A stretch of DNA of 37,858 nucleotides from Hydrogenophaga sp. (lineage in GTDB: Bacteria; Pseudomonadota; Gammaproteobacteria; Burkholderiales; Burkholderiaceae_C), in assembly GCF_011390835.1 (NCBI RefSeq), contig NZ_JAABRQ010000028.1, positions 1 through 37,858 on the forward strand. The letters are read 5' to 3'. Position 1 is the first letter of the stretch, and each line of letters opens with the position of its first letter. Shown one piece after another: positions 1-9,231 of this stretch. The notes under the pieces were generated by a model, which saw only the letters and a list, made by a program, of their open reading frames with translations, was not told where the DNA came from and did no database searches. A program made the translations under genes and the position numbers.

Positions 1-326
1 GTCAAGACCGCAGCGGGCTTGAGCGCAGGCTCCACACCAATGAACGGCAGATCGGGGTGGGTGTGCCGCAACTGGTCGATGGAGAGCGCGGTCGCGGTGT
101 TGCAGGCGACCACCAGCGCGTCAATCCGGTGCTCAGCCCTCAGCTGCTCGGTGAGCCGATGTGCTCGATCAAGCACCACTTGGGCTGACCGCTCGCCGTA
201 GGGCGCGTGAGCGTTGTCTGCCAGGTAGACAAAATGCACCTGGGGCAGCTCGGCGCGCAGCGCGCGCAGCACGCTGAGACCACCGACACCGCTGTCGAAA
301 ACGCCTACGGTGGGCAAGTGAACCAA
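1..326 (-). CDS. murI: Glutamate racemase, N-terminal part (truncated by window edge)
   Basis: Glutamate racemase interconverts L- and D-glutamate in the cytoplasm to supply D-Glu for peptidoglycan. The minus strand reads, near its start, PTVGVFDSGVGGLSVLRAL, the family's N-terminal signature containing the first acid/base region, and later VVACNTATA, which carries the first catalytic Cys. About 108 residues are visible; the rest lies left of the window. No ATG precedes the signature: the candidates are TTG at 326-324 or TTG at 317-315, and neither has a clear ribosome binding site, so the exact start is uncertain. It begins directly after the fumarase stop codon on the same strand (1-2 nt gap), so it is probably co-transcribed with the fumarase and channel genes. 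Family assignment is firm; start choice is not. Confidence 0.88.
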   Translation of the reverse strand, partial: MVHLPTVGVFDSGVGGLSVLRALRAELPQVHFVYLADNAHAPYGERSAQVVLDRAHRLTEQLRAEHRIDALVVACNTATALSIDQLRHTHPDLPFIGVEPALKPAAVL

Positions 327-327
327 C

Positions 328-1881
328 TCAGGCGCCAGCGACGGCGATGCCCTTGAATTCGCCCGAGGCGATGCGCTGGCTCCATTCGGCAGGGCCAGTG
401 GTGTGCACGCTGGTGCCGGCCGAGTCCACGGCCACCGTCACCGGCATGTCCACCACGTCGAATTCGTAGATGGCTTCCATGCCCAGGTCTTCAAAACCCA
501 CCACCTTGGCGGTCTTGATGGCTTTGGACACGAGGTAGGCTGCACCTCCCACCGCCATCAGATAAGCGCTCTGGTGGTTCTTGATCGATTCGATGGCGAC
601 AGGGCCGCGCTCGGCCTTGCCGATCATGGCGATCAGGCCGGTCTTCTCCAGCATCGTGTCGGTGAACTTGTCCATGCGGGTCGCGGTGGTCGGACCGGCG
701 GGACCGACCGCTTCGTCACCCACCGGGTCGACCGGACCGACGTAGTAGATGACGCGGTCGGTGAAGTCCACCGGCAGCTGCTCGCCCTTGGCAAGCATGT
801 CCTGGATGCGCTTGTGTGCGGCATCGCGACCGGTGAGCATCTTGCCGTTGAGCAGCAGGGTCTGCCCTGGCTTCCAGGCGGCGACCTGCGCCTTGGTCAG
901 CGCATTGAGGTCGACACGCTGGCTTTTTTCGGTGTCGGGCATCCAGTTGACGTTGGGCCAGAGGTCGAGGCTCGGAGGGTCAAGGTAGACCGGGCCGCTG
1001 CCGTCCATCACGAAGTGGGCGTGGCGCGTGGCTGCGCAGTTCGGAATCATGGCCACGGGTTTGCTGGCCGCGTGGGTCGGATACAGCTTGATCTTCACAT
1101 CGAGCACTGTCGTCAGGCCGCCCAGGCCCTGGGCGCCGATGCCCAGTGCGTTGACCTTGTCGAACAGCTCCAGGCGCAGCTCTTCCACCTGGCTGAGCCT
1201 CTCGCCCTTGCTGGCCTTGGCCTGCAGCTCGTACATGTCGATGTCGTCCATCAGGCTCTGTTTGGCCAGCAGCACCGACTTTTCGGCCGTGCCACCGATG
1301 CCAATGCCCAGCATGCCGGGCGGGCACCAGCCGGCGCCCATGGTCGGCACGGTCTTGAGCACCCAGTCGACCACCGAATCGCTGGGGTTGAGCATGATCA
1401 TCTTGCTTTTGTTCTCGCTGCCACCGCCCTTGGCGGCCACGGTCACGTCGATCTTGTTGCCCGGCACCAGCTCGGTGAAGATCACCGCCGGCGTGTTGTC
1501 GCCCGTGTTCTTGCGTGCAAACAGCGGGTCGGCGACCACACTGGCGCGCAGCTTGTTGTCGGCGTTGTTGTAGCCCTGGCGCACGCCTTCGTTGACCGCG
1601 TCTTCCAGACTGCCGGTGAAGCCTTCCCAGCGCACGTCCATGCCGACCTTGAGGAACACATTGACGATGCCAGTGTCTTGGCAGATCGGGCGGTGACCAG
1701 TGGCGCTCATCTTGCTGTTGGTCAGTATCTGCGCGATCGCGTCCTTGGCGGCGGCGCTTTGTTCGCGCTCGTAGGCGCGCGCGAGGTGGGCGATGTAGTC
1801 GCTGGGGTGGTAGTAGCTGATGTACTGCAGGGCAGCGGCGACGGATTCAATCAGGTCGGCCTGGCGGATGGTGGTGGTCAT
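328..1881 (-). CDS. Class I (iron-sulfur) fumarate hydratase
   Basis: This enzyme interconverts fumarate and malate in the TCA cycle using an oxygen-sensitive [4Fe-4S] cluster. The 517-residue product begins MTTTIRQADLIES and matches the usual length of single-chain class I fumarases (about 500-550). Three cysteines fit the cluster ligands: C67 in RPICQDTG, C186 in GWCPPGMLG and C282 in PNCAATRHAH. The C-terminal part contains the beta-domain phrases VGPVDPVGDE and GPTTATRMD. The longer open frame reaching 2700 is only an upstream extension over the channel gene; the ATG at 1881 has an AAGAGAG stretch upstream and overlaps the channel's stop codon as ATGA. This implies translational coupling to the upstream ion channel. 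murI follows immediately. It could be called fumA or fumB depending on convention, so the symbol is left blank. Confidence 0.95.
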   Translation of the reverse strand: MTTTIRQADLIESVAAALQYISYYHPSDYIAHLARAYEREQSAAAKDAIAQILTNSKMSATGHRPICQDTGIVNVFLKVGMDVRWEGFTGSLEDAVNEGVRQGYNNADNKLRASVVADPLFARKNTGDNTPAVIFTELVPGNKIDVTVAAKGGGSENKSKMIMLNPSDSVVDWVLKTVPTMGAGWCPPGMLGIGIGGTAEKSVLLAKQSLMDDIDMYELQAKASKGERLSQVEELRLELFDKVNALGIGAQGLGGLTTVLDVKIKLYPTHAASKPVAMIPNCAATRHAHFVMDGSGPVYLDPPSLDLWPNVNWMPDTEKSQRVDLNALTKAQVAAWKPGQTLLLNGKMLTGRDAAHKRIQDMLAKGEQLPVDFTDRVIYYVGPVDPVGDEAVGPAGPTTATRMDKFTDTMLEKTGLIAMIGKAERGPVAIESIKNHQSAYLMAVGGAAYLVSKAIKTAKVVGFEDLGMEAIYEFDVVDMPVTVAVDSAGTSVHTTGPAEWSQRIASGEFKGIAVAGA

Positions 1882-2753
1882 GGCGATGGGCTCTCTTTTG
1901 GGGTTGCAATGGGTCCTGCCTGAGCCAGCAGGGACTTTAGTTCTCGGATGTCCTGGCGAAGGGATTGCACCTCGGCATGCAGTTCTTGCTCCATCGACTC
2001 GCCGACATTCTCGACCAGGGCTTCGGTGGCCTTGTGCTCGCTCTCGGTGAAGGTCTGCATCGCGTTGACGATGATCGCGATGAACAGGTTGAGCATGGTG
2101 AAGGTGGCGAACAGGATGAAGGTGATGAAGAACAGCCAGGCGAACGGCGACTCCTCCATCACCGGGCGCGCGATGCCCATAGACCAGCTCTCCAGCGTCA
2201 TCACCTGGAACAGGGTGTAGAGCGAGCGACCGAGGTGGCCGAACCAGTCGGGAAAGGCCTGTCCGAACAAATGCGTAGCGATGACGCCGAACACGTAGAA
2301 CACCAGCAGCAGGACCATGGCGATCGAGCCCAGGCCGGGCAGCGCCGAGAGCAGGGCACCCACCACGCGACGCATCGACGGCACGATGGTGAGCACCCGC
2401 AGCACCCGCAAGACGCGCAGAGCCCGCAGCACCGCCAGCGGGCCGCTGGCCGGGATTAGCGCAATCGTGACCACGGTGAAGTCGAACACGCTCCAGGGGT
2501 CCTTGAAGAAGGCGCCGCGATGCGCATAGATACGCAAGAGAATCTCCACCACGAAGACCGCGAGAATGACCTTGTCGACGGCCAGGAGCCAGACACCTGC
2601 CTGCTCCATCACGGAGGCCGAGGTCTCCAGCCCCATGAGCACGGCGTTGATGACGATAAGGATCAGCACCGCCTGTTGCACGCGCGGGCGCGCCAGCCAA
2701 AGGCCGACTCGGGCGCGCAGGTCAGACGGGTTCTCGTGGGCAGCGAGGCGCAT
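1878..2753 (-). CDS. Voltage-gated sodium channel (NaChBac/NavAb family)
   Basis: This is a 291-residue single-domain voltage-gated channel expected to form a homotetramer in the inner membrane and conduct sodium. Six hydrophobic segments are visible: S1 about 27-45, S2 56-78, S3 86-101, S4 105-125, S5 139-163 and S6 204-233. S4 carries Arg at every third position (R110, R113, R116, R119). The pore loop holds TLESWSM at 186-192, the same selectivity filter as known bacterial sodium channels, where the ring of Glu selects Na+. Residues 246-278 are charged and heptad-like, consistent with the C-terminal coiled coil of the family. The ATG at 2753 is the only good start. The gene overlaps the fumarase start by 4 bp and stands first in a minus-strand operon. 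Known family members serve motility, pH or Na+ homeostasis; the role here is unknown. Confidence 0.93.
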   Translation of the reverse strand: MRLAAHENPSDLRARVGLWLARPRVQQAVLILIVINAVLMGLETSASVMEQAGVWLLAVDKVILAVFVVEILLRIYAHRGAFFKDPWSVFDFTVVTIALIPASGPLAVLRALRVLRVLRVLTIVPSMRRVVGALLSALPGLGSIAMVLLLVFYVFGVIATHLFGQAFPDWFGHLGRSLYTLFQVMTLESWSMGIARPVMEESPFAWLFFITFILFATFTMLNLFIAIIVNAMQTFTESEHKATEALVENVGESMEQELHAEVQSLRQDIRELKSLLAQAGPIATPKESPSP

Positions 2754-2777
2754 GTTGTGGCGGGTGTTGTGGCGTTG

Positions 2778-2821
2778 GACCGAGTGGCCTATTCTATGAA
2801 GTCGCCTGGCCGCACTCGGTC
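2778..2821. repeat. Inverted repeat in divergent channel/acs promoter region
   Basis: GACCGAGTGGCC at 2778-2789 is repeated in inverted form at 2808-2821 with two extra bases inserted. The arms are 18 bp apart and lie between the start codons of the sodium channel gene (minus) and acetyl-CoA synthetase (plus). It could be an operator shared by the divergent genes or an RNA hairpin in the acs leader. There is no T-run, so a terminator is unlikely. Confidence 0.4.
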
Positions 2822-2917
2822 AGCGGGTTCACTGCCAGATTTGTGTAAGTGGCTCGTAAGAGCCTTTGCGCACATTCTGAGAGAGTTACGATTCCGCATA
2901 ACCTCAGGAGACAAGTC

Positions 2918-4912
2918 ATGTCAGCACCGTCCAACGCCATCCAGTCCACCCTGGTCGAAAACCGGGTATTCGAGCCTTCGGACGCCATGCGCAAATCCGC
3001 ACGCATCTCCGGGATGGATGCCTACCACGCGCTTTGCGACGAGGCTGACAAGGACTTCGAAGGCTTCTGGGCCAAGCGAGCTCGCGAGACGCTGACTTGG
3101 TCCAAGCCGTTCACCAAAACGCTGGATTCGTCCCAGGCGCCGTTTTACAAGTGGTTTGAAGATGGTGAACTGAATGCGTCTTACAACTGCCTGGACCGTC
3201 ACATGGGCACGCCGGTCGAAAACAAGACCGCCATCATTTTCGAAGCCGACGGTGGCGAAGTCACCAAGGTCACCTACAAGGAGCTGCTGGCCAAGGTCTC
3301 GCAGTTTGCCAATGCGCTCAAGGCCAAGGGGGTGAAGAAGGGCGATCGTGTCGTCATCTACATGCCTATGACCATCGAAGGCGTGGTGGCCATGCAGGCC
3401 TGCGCGCGCATCGGCGCCACGCACAGTGTGGTGTTTGGCGGCTTTTCGGCCAAGGCGGTGCAGGAGCGCATCCAGGACGCCGGCGCGGTGGCGGTGGTCA
3501 CGGCCAACTACCAGCTGCGCGGTGGCAAGGAATTGCCGCTCAAGTCCATCGTGGACGAGGGCATTGCCCTGGGCGGCTGCGAATCGGTCAAGAGCGTGAT
3601 CGTGTTTCAGCGCACCAAAACCGCCGTCAACATGGTGGCTGGGCGGGACAGTTTCATGCATGAGGTGATGGCCGAGCAGTCCACCGACTGTCCGGCCGAA
3701 ATGGTGGGCGCCGAGCACCCGCTGTTTGTGCTGTATACCTCGGGCTCCACCGGCAAGCCAAAGGGCGTGGTGCACAGCACCGGCGGTTACCTTCTGTGGG
3801 CCAACCTGACGATGAACTGGACCTTCGACCTGAAGGATAGCGACATCTTCTGGTGCACTGCCGACATCGGCTGGATCACCGGGCACACCTACGTAGCCTA
3901 CGGCCCGTTGGCTGCGGGTGCGACCCAGATCGTGTTCGAGGGCGTGCCCACCTTCCCGAACGCCGGTCGTTTCTGGCAGATGATTGAGCGCCACAAGTGC
4001 ACCATCTTCTACACCGCGCCCACGGCTATCCGCTCGCTGATCAAGGCCGCAGAGGCCGATGAGAAGGTGCACCCGGCGCGCTCCGATCTGAGCAGCCTGC
4101 GCATCATGGGTTCGGTGGGCGAGCCCATCAACCCCGAAGCCTGGATGTGGTACTACAAGCACGTGGGTGGCGAGCGTTGTCCGATTGTGGACACCTTCTG
4201 GCAGACCGAGACCGGTGGTCACATGATCACGCCGTTGCCAGGCGCCACACCGCTGGTGCCGGGTTCGTGCACGCTGCCGCTTCCTGGCATCACCACGGCC
4301 ATCGTCGACGAAGCCGGCATGGACGTGCCCAATGGATCGGGTGGCATCCTGGTGGTGAAAAAGCCCTGGCCTTCGATGATCCGCACCATCTGGGGCGATC
4401 CCGAGCGTTTCAAGAAGAGCTACTTCCCTGAAGAACTCAAGGGCTACTACCTGGCCGGAGACGGTGCGGTGCGCAGCGCCGACCGCGGCTACTTCCGCAT
4501 CACCGGTCGCATCGACGACGTGCTCAACGTCTCGGGCCACCGCATGGGCACGATGGAGATCGAGTCGGCTCTGGTGGGCAAGTCCGATCTGGTGGCTGAG
4601 GCCGCCGTGGTGGGGCGTCCCGACGACCTGACTGGTGAGGCCATCGTGGCGTTTGTTGTGCTCAAGCGCTCGCGCCCGACCGGCGACGAAGCCAAGGCCA
4701 TCGCCAAAGAGCTGCGCGACTGGGTGGGCAAGGAGATCGGCCCGATCGCCAAACCCAAGGACATCCGCTTCGGCGACAACCTGCCCAAGACGCGCTCTGG
4801 CAAGATCATGCGCCGCCTGCTGCGCTCGATCGCCAAGGGTGAAAAGATCACCCAGGACACCTCCACTTTGGAGAACCCGGCGATCCTGGATCAGCTGTCG
4901 GAGAACAACTGA
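2918..4912 (+). CDS. acsA: Acetyl-CoA synthetase (AMP-forming)
   Basis: It activates acetate to acetyl-CoA through an acetyl-AMP intermediate in the cytoplasm. The 664-residue product has the family length (about 650). The ATP-binding P-loop motif [12 protein letters not shown] starts near residue 272. [15 protein letters not shown] sequence (here [13 protein letters not shown]), [11 protein letters not shown] and the hinge region [15 protein letters not shown] follow in the canonical order. [11 protein letters not shown] places the conserved catalytic, acetylation-controlled lysine at about residue 629. The ATG at 2918 has CAGGAG seven bases upstream; an in-frame extension to 2849 lacks a ribosome site. 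The gene is monocistronic, with a strong terminator downstream. Propionyl-CoA synthetase is an alternative within the superfamily, but the sequence matches Acs closely. Confidence 0.95.
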   Translation: MSAPSNAIQSTLVENRVFEPSDAMRKSARISGMDAYHALCDEADKDFEGFWAKRARETLTWSKPFTKTLDSSQAPFYKWFEDGELNASYNCLDRHMGTPVENKTAIIFEADGGEVTKVTYKELLAKVSQFANALKAKGVKKGDRVVIYMPMTIEGVVAMQACARIGATHSVVFGGFSAKAVQERIQDAGAVAVVTANYQLRGGKELPLKSIVDEGIALGGCESVKSVIVFQRTKTAVNMVAGRDSFMHEVMAEQSTDCPAEMVGAEHPLFVLYTSGSTGKPKGVVHSTGGYLLWANLTMNWTFDLKDSDIFWCTADIGWITGHTYVAYGPLAAGATQIVFEGVPTFPNAGRFWQMIERHKCTIFYTAPTAIRSLIKAAEADEKVHPARSDLSSLRIMGSVGEPINPEAWMWYYKHVGGERCPIVDTFWQTETGGHMITPLPGATPLVPGSCTLPLPGITTAIVDEAGMDVPNGSGGILVVKKPWPSMIRTIWGDPERFKKSYFPEELKGYYLAGDGAVRSADRGYFRITGRIDDVLNVSGHRMGTMEIESALVGKSDLVAEAAVVGRPDDLTGEAIVAFVVLKRSRPTGDEAKAIAKELRDWVGKEIGPIAKPKDIRFGDNLPKTRSGKIMRRLLRSIAKGEKITQDTSTLENPAILDQLSENN

Positions 4913-4955
4913 TCAAGAGCCCCTGTGAAATAGGGGCATTGAGCGAACAACAAAG

Positions 4956-4985
4956 AAGCCCGCTGGAGTCCAGCGGGCTTTTTTT
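4956..4985 (+). terminator. Intrinsic terminator after acsA
   Basis: A perfect 12-bp inverted repeat (AAGCCCGCTGGA, one-base centre, then its complement) at 4956-4980 is followed by a run of seven T at 4979-4985. It lies 43 bp after the acsA stop and 20 bp before the convergent cytochrome gene ends, so it may also slow transcription from the other side. Confidence 0.9.
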
Positions 4986-5004
4986 GTTGGGCGAGAACGG
5001 GGAA

Positions 5005-5310
5005 TTACTTCAGGCTCAGCACCCAAGCGGCCAGCTTCTTGGCATCGGCTTCGCTCACCTGTGGGTTGGCTGGCATGGGAATCGCACCCCAGACGCCGGA
5101 GCCACCCTTGATGATCTTGGTCGCCAGCATGTCGACCGCCTTGGCGTCGCCGGCGTACTTCTCGGCCACCGACTTGTAGGATGGCCCCACCAGTTTTTTG
5201 TCTGCAGCGTGACAAGCCATGCAGTTCTTGCTCTTGGCCAAGGCTTCATCGGCCAGCACAGGAGCGGAGAGGGTGGCCATCGCGGCCATAATCAGCAGAG
5301 CACGTTTCAT
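5005..5310 (-). CDS. Small periplasmic cytochrome c (class I, c551/c552 type)
   Basis: This is a 101-residue mono-haem c-type cytochrome, an electron carrier in the periplasm. Residues 1-20 form a signal peptide ending VLA before DEALAKSK. The haem attachment site CMACH is at 30-34 and the probable axial Met is M79 in GAIPMPANP. The mature length of about 81 residues and the PMP motif fit the bacterial c551/c552 (c8) family. GAGG lies about 9 bases upstream of ATG 5310. It is a single gene between acsA and the Trp-rich protein, on the opposite strand from both. It could donate electrons to a terminal oxidase such as the cbb3 enzyme encoded downstream, but that link is inference. Confidence 0.93.
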   Translation of the reverse strand: MKRALLIMAAMATLSAPVLADEALAKSKNCMACHAADKKLVGPSYKSVAEKYAGDAKAVDMLATKIIKGGSGVWGAIPMPANPQVSEADAKKLAAWVLSLK

Positions 5311-5429
5311 TGGGGAATCCTCGGAAGGGGAAAAAGAAGGGACGGTTGGATTTTATCTGCCGGCCCCGCCTCGGATACGGAAAGTTACAGTTTCTTGCCC
5401 GCTTCATCGGCGCTTTACCGGAGGGTGTG

Positions 5430-5669
5430 ATGTATTTGTTGTTGGCAGGCTTGGGCCTGATGCTTCTGAAGTACTTCGAGGTCGGTTTCGTGGCCGGACT
5501 CTCGTGGTGGTGGGTCTTGTCGCCGTTTGCGCTAGCGGTGGCCTGGTGGGCTTGGGCCGATACCACGGGCTACACCAAGCGCAAGGCGATGGAGAAGATG
5601 GATCAGAAGAAGCAGGATCGCATCGACCGCCAGCGCGAGGCCTTGGGCATCAAGACCAAGCGCCGCTGA
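5430..5669 (+). CDS. Small Trp-rich membrane protein (TIGR04438-like)
   Basis: The product has 79 residues, with two hydrophobic segments (about 1-17 and 22-43) followed by a strongly charged tail rich in Lys and Arg (TKRKAMEKMDQKKQ onward). Trp is abundant around residues 26-43 (SWWWV, AWWAWAD). This pattern matches the small Trp-rich protein family described as TIGR04438 in Burkholderiales; its function is unknown. The start chosen is ATG 5430, which has GGAGGG six bases upstream; the longer open frame from 5310 overlaps the cytochrome promoter and has no ribosome site. A hairpin follows the stop codon. Confidence 0.8.
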   Translation: MYLLLAGLGLMLLKYFEVGFVAGLSWWWVLSPFALAVAWWAWADTTGYTKRKAMEKMDQKKQDRIDRQREALGIKTKRR

Positions 5670-5671
5670 GC

Positions 5672-5704
5672 GGGCGGGGTGGCGGCCCGCTGACCGCCCC
5701 TTTT
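5672..5704 (+). terminator. Probable terminator between Trp-rich gene and ilvD
   Basis: A GC-rich stem can form between GGGCGG (5672-5677) or GGCGG (5681-5685) and CCGCCC (5694-5699), followed by TTTT at 5701-5704. It lies in the 38-bp gap between two convergent genes. The stem is short and has alternative pairings. Confidence 0.45.
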
Positions 5705-5707
5705 CGA

Positions 5708-7414
<1,707 letters not shown>

Positions 7415-7592
7415 AGGGGTCTTTCTGGGAGGGAATGCGGGAGGGGGCGCAGCGGTGCTGGGCAAAAGAAGCAAAGCAAAAATTTTATCCGCTTGGCCAA
7501 CCGGGAGTTGGCTGCTGAATGGACGTTGTCTGAACGTCCTTCGAATTTGGCGTTGTGCCGAAATTTCGCATGGCAAAGGCACAATAGCGCCC

Positions 7593-8423
7593 ATGCTCAT
7601 CCACCCTCAGATCGACCCGGTTGCCCTGCAGCTGGGCCCGCTGGCTATCCATTGGTACGGCCTGACCTACCTGGCTGCCTTTGGCCTCTTCATCCTGCTG
7701 GGCAACGCACGCCTCAAGCACGAGCCGTTTGCCTCGGTGCGAGCCCCGCAACCATGGGCCCGGCGTGACGTGGAGGACATCCTGTTTCTCGGCGTGCTCG
7801 GGGTGGTGCTGGGCGGGCGCATCGGCTACTGCCTGTTCTACAAGCCGGCCTACTACCTGGCGCACCCGCTGGAGATCTTGGCGGTGTGGCAGGGCGGCAT
7901 GAGTTTTCATGGTGGCCTGCTGGGCGTGATCGTTGCCATGGTCTGGTACGCACGCAGCCGCCAGCGTTCTTTTTTGCAGGTGATGGACTTCGTGGCGCCG
8001 TGTGTGCCCACCGGGCTCGCGGCGGGCCGTGCGGGCAATTTCATCAACGGCGAGCTGTGGGGGCGCGTGGCTGACCCCTCGCTGCCCTGGGGCATGGTGT
8101 TTCGTGGTGCTGGCGATCTGCCGCGCCACCCGTCCCAGATCTACCAGTTTTTGCTGGAAGGGTTGCTGCTGTTCCTGCTGCTCTGGCTTTACGCACGAAA
8201 GCCGCGCGCACAGGGGCAGGTGGCGGCGGCCTTTGTGTTCGGCTACGGCGTGCTGCGGTTCATCGCAGAGTTTTTCCGCGAACCTGATGCCTACCTGGGC
8301 CTTCTGTCGCTGGGCATGAGCATGGGCCAATGGCTGTGCGTACCCATGATCCTGGGCGGTGCGGGGCTGTGGTGGTGGTTTGGTCAGCAGGCAACGGGGG
8401 CGAAGACGCCCGCGCAGGGCTGA
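7593..8423 (+). CDS. lgt: Prolipoprotein diacylglyceryl transferase
   Basis: Lgt transfers a diacylglyceryl group from phosphatidylglycerol to the lipobox cysteine of prolipoproteins in the inner membrane, the first step of lipoprotein maturation. The product has 276 residues and several transmembrane helices. [11 protein letters not shown] (H106) and the Lgt signature [13 protein letters not shown] (R146) are present, followed by [13 protein letters not shown]. The ATG at 7593 opens the conserved N-terminus [23 protein letters not shown]; the longer frame back to 7323 runs through the ilvD start region and is not used. The next gene begins 6 bp after the stop, so they probably form one operon. 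Confidence 0.96.
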   Translation: MLIHPQIDPVALQLGPLAIHWYGLTYLAAFGLFILLGNARLKHEPFASVRAPQPWARRDVEDILFLGVLGVVLGGRIGYCLFYKPAYYLAHPLEILAVWQGGMSFHGGLLGVIVAMVWYARSRQRSFLQVMDFVAPCVPTGLAAGRAGNFINGELWGRVADPSLPWGMVFRGAGDLPRHPSQIYQFLLEGLLLFLLLWLYARKPRAQGQVAAAFVFGYGVLRFIAEFFREPDAYLGLLSLGMSMGQWLCVPMILGGAGLWWWFGQQATGAKTPAQG

Positions 8424-8428
8424 AGGCC

Positions 8429-9196
8429 GTGGCGGGCGAGGTTCGCTGCCAATTGGACGGTGCGGTGGCGCGCGTTGAGCTGTCACACCCTGGCAAATTC
8501 AACGCCATGTCGCGCGGCATGTGGCGAGAGCTCAAGAGACAGGTTGTGCGCTTGTCGGGGATGCCAGACCTTCGTTGCGTGATCGTGGCGGGCGAGGGCG
8601 GTCATTTCTGCGCAGGCGGTGACATCGCCGAGTACCCGGCCTTCCGCTTTGACGAAGCGTCCTTGCGAGTTTTTCATGAGGAGGAAGTCTGGCCTGCGCT
8701 GCAGGCCTTGCTGGACTGCCCGGTACCGCTGTTGGCGCAGATCGAGGGCAACTGCATGGGCGCGGGGCTGGAGATCGCGAGTTGCTGCGACATCCGCCTA
8801 GCGTCGGTCTCTTCGCGCTTCGGCGCACCGATTGCCAGGCTCGGCTTTCCCATGGCGCCGCGCGAAGCCCGGCTGGTGGCGCGCGAGCTGGGGACCACCG
8901 TGGCGCGGTCCATGCTCCTGGAAGCCTCGGTGTACGGCGCCGACGCGCTACTGGCCGCTGGGTTTTTGACGGCGGTGGTGTCTGAAACGGCTGTGGCCGA
9001 TGAAGCCAGCGCGCGAGCGCAGCGCATGGCGGCCCTGGGGCCTCAAGCGGCGCGCCTGAACAAACAGACCCTGCGCCGACTTCAAAGCGAGCCGGCTGGC
9101 GACCCCGCATGGGCTGACGTGTACGCCTACGCATCCAGCGACGAACATCGGGAAGGCATCGAGGCCTTCCTGGCCAAACGAACCGCGGCCTTCTGA
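8429..9196 (+). CDS. Enoyl-CoA hydratase/isomerase-like protein (crotonase fold), one catalytic Glu missing
   Basis: The product has 255 residues from GTG 8429 and belongs to the crotonase superfamily. The oxyanion-hole phrase HFCAGGDIAEYP (60-70) and the second one, GNCMGAGLEIASCCDIRLAS (108-126), are clear. E115 matches the first hydratase Glu (Glu144 in rat mitochondrial hydratase), but the position of the second (Glu164) is Ile135 in RFGAPIARLGF, so ordinary hydration is doubtful. No ATG start is available after the lgt stop; GTG 8429 is near a weak AAGG, and longer starts inside lgt (such as ATG 8330) are possible. It lies between lgt and malonyl-CoA synthetase, 35 bp from the latter, suggesting a role in acyl-CoA metabolism linked to malonate or a dicarboxylate. 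The substrate is not known. Confidence 0.85.
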   Translation: MAGEVRCQLDGAVARVELSHPGKFNAMSRGMWRELKRQVVRLSGMPDLRCVIVAGEGGHFCAGGDIAEYPAFRFDEASLRVFHEEEVWPALQALLDCPVPLLAQIEGNCMGAGLEIASCCDIRLASVSSRFGAPIARLGFPMAPREARLVARELGTTVARSMLLEASVYGADALLAAGFLTAVVSETAVADEASARAQRMAALGPQAARLNKQTLRRLQSEPAGDPAWADVYAYASSDEHREGIEAFLAKRTAAF

Positions 9197-9231
9197 CTCC
9201 CGGGCATTGGGCTCACCAAGCAACATTCACT

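Noticed and set aside
403..1923. A 506-residue plus-strand frame
   Set aside because: Antisense shadow of the fumarase gene; no recognisable domain.
328..2700. A 790-residue open frame on the minus strand
   Set aside because: Only the part from 1881 downward is fumarase; the extension is out-of-frame sequence over the sodium channel gene, which has clear family motifs in its own frame.
2855..2875. Possible sigma-54 promoter before acsA (TGGC...TTGC)
   Set aside because: The spacing between the two elements is too long for the -24/-12 arrangement.
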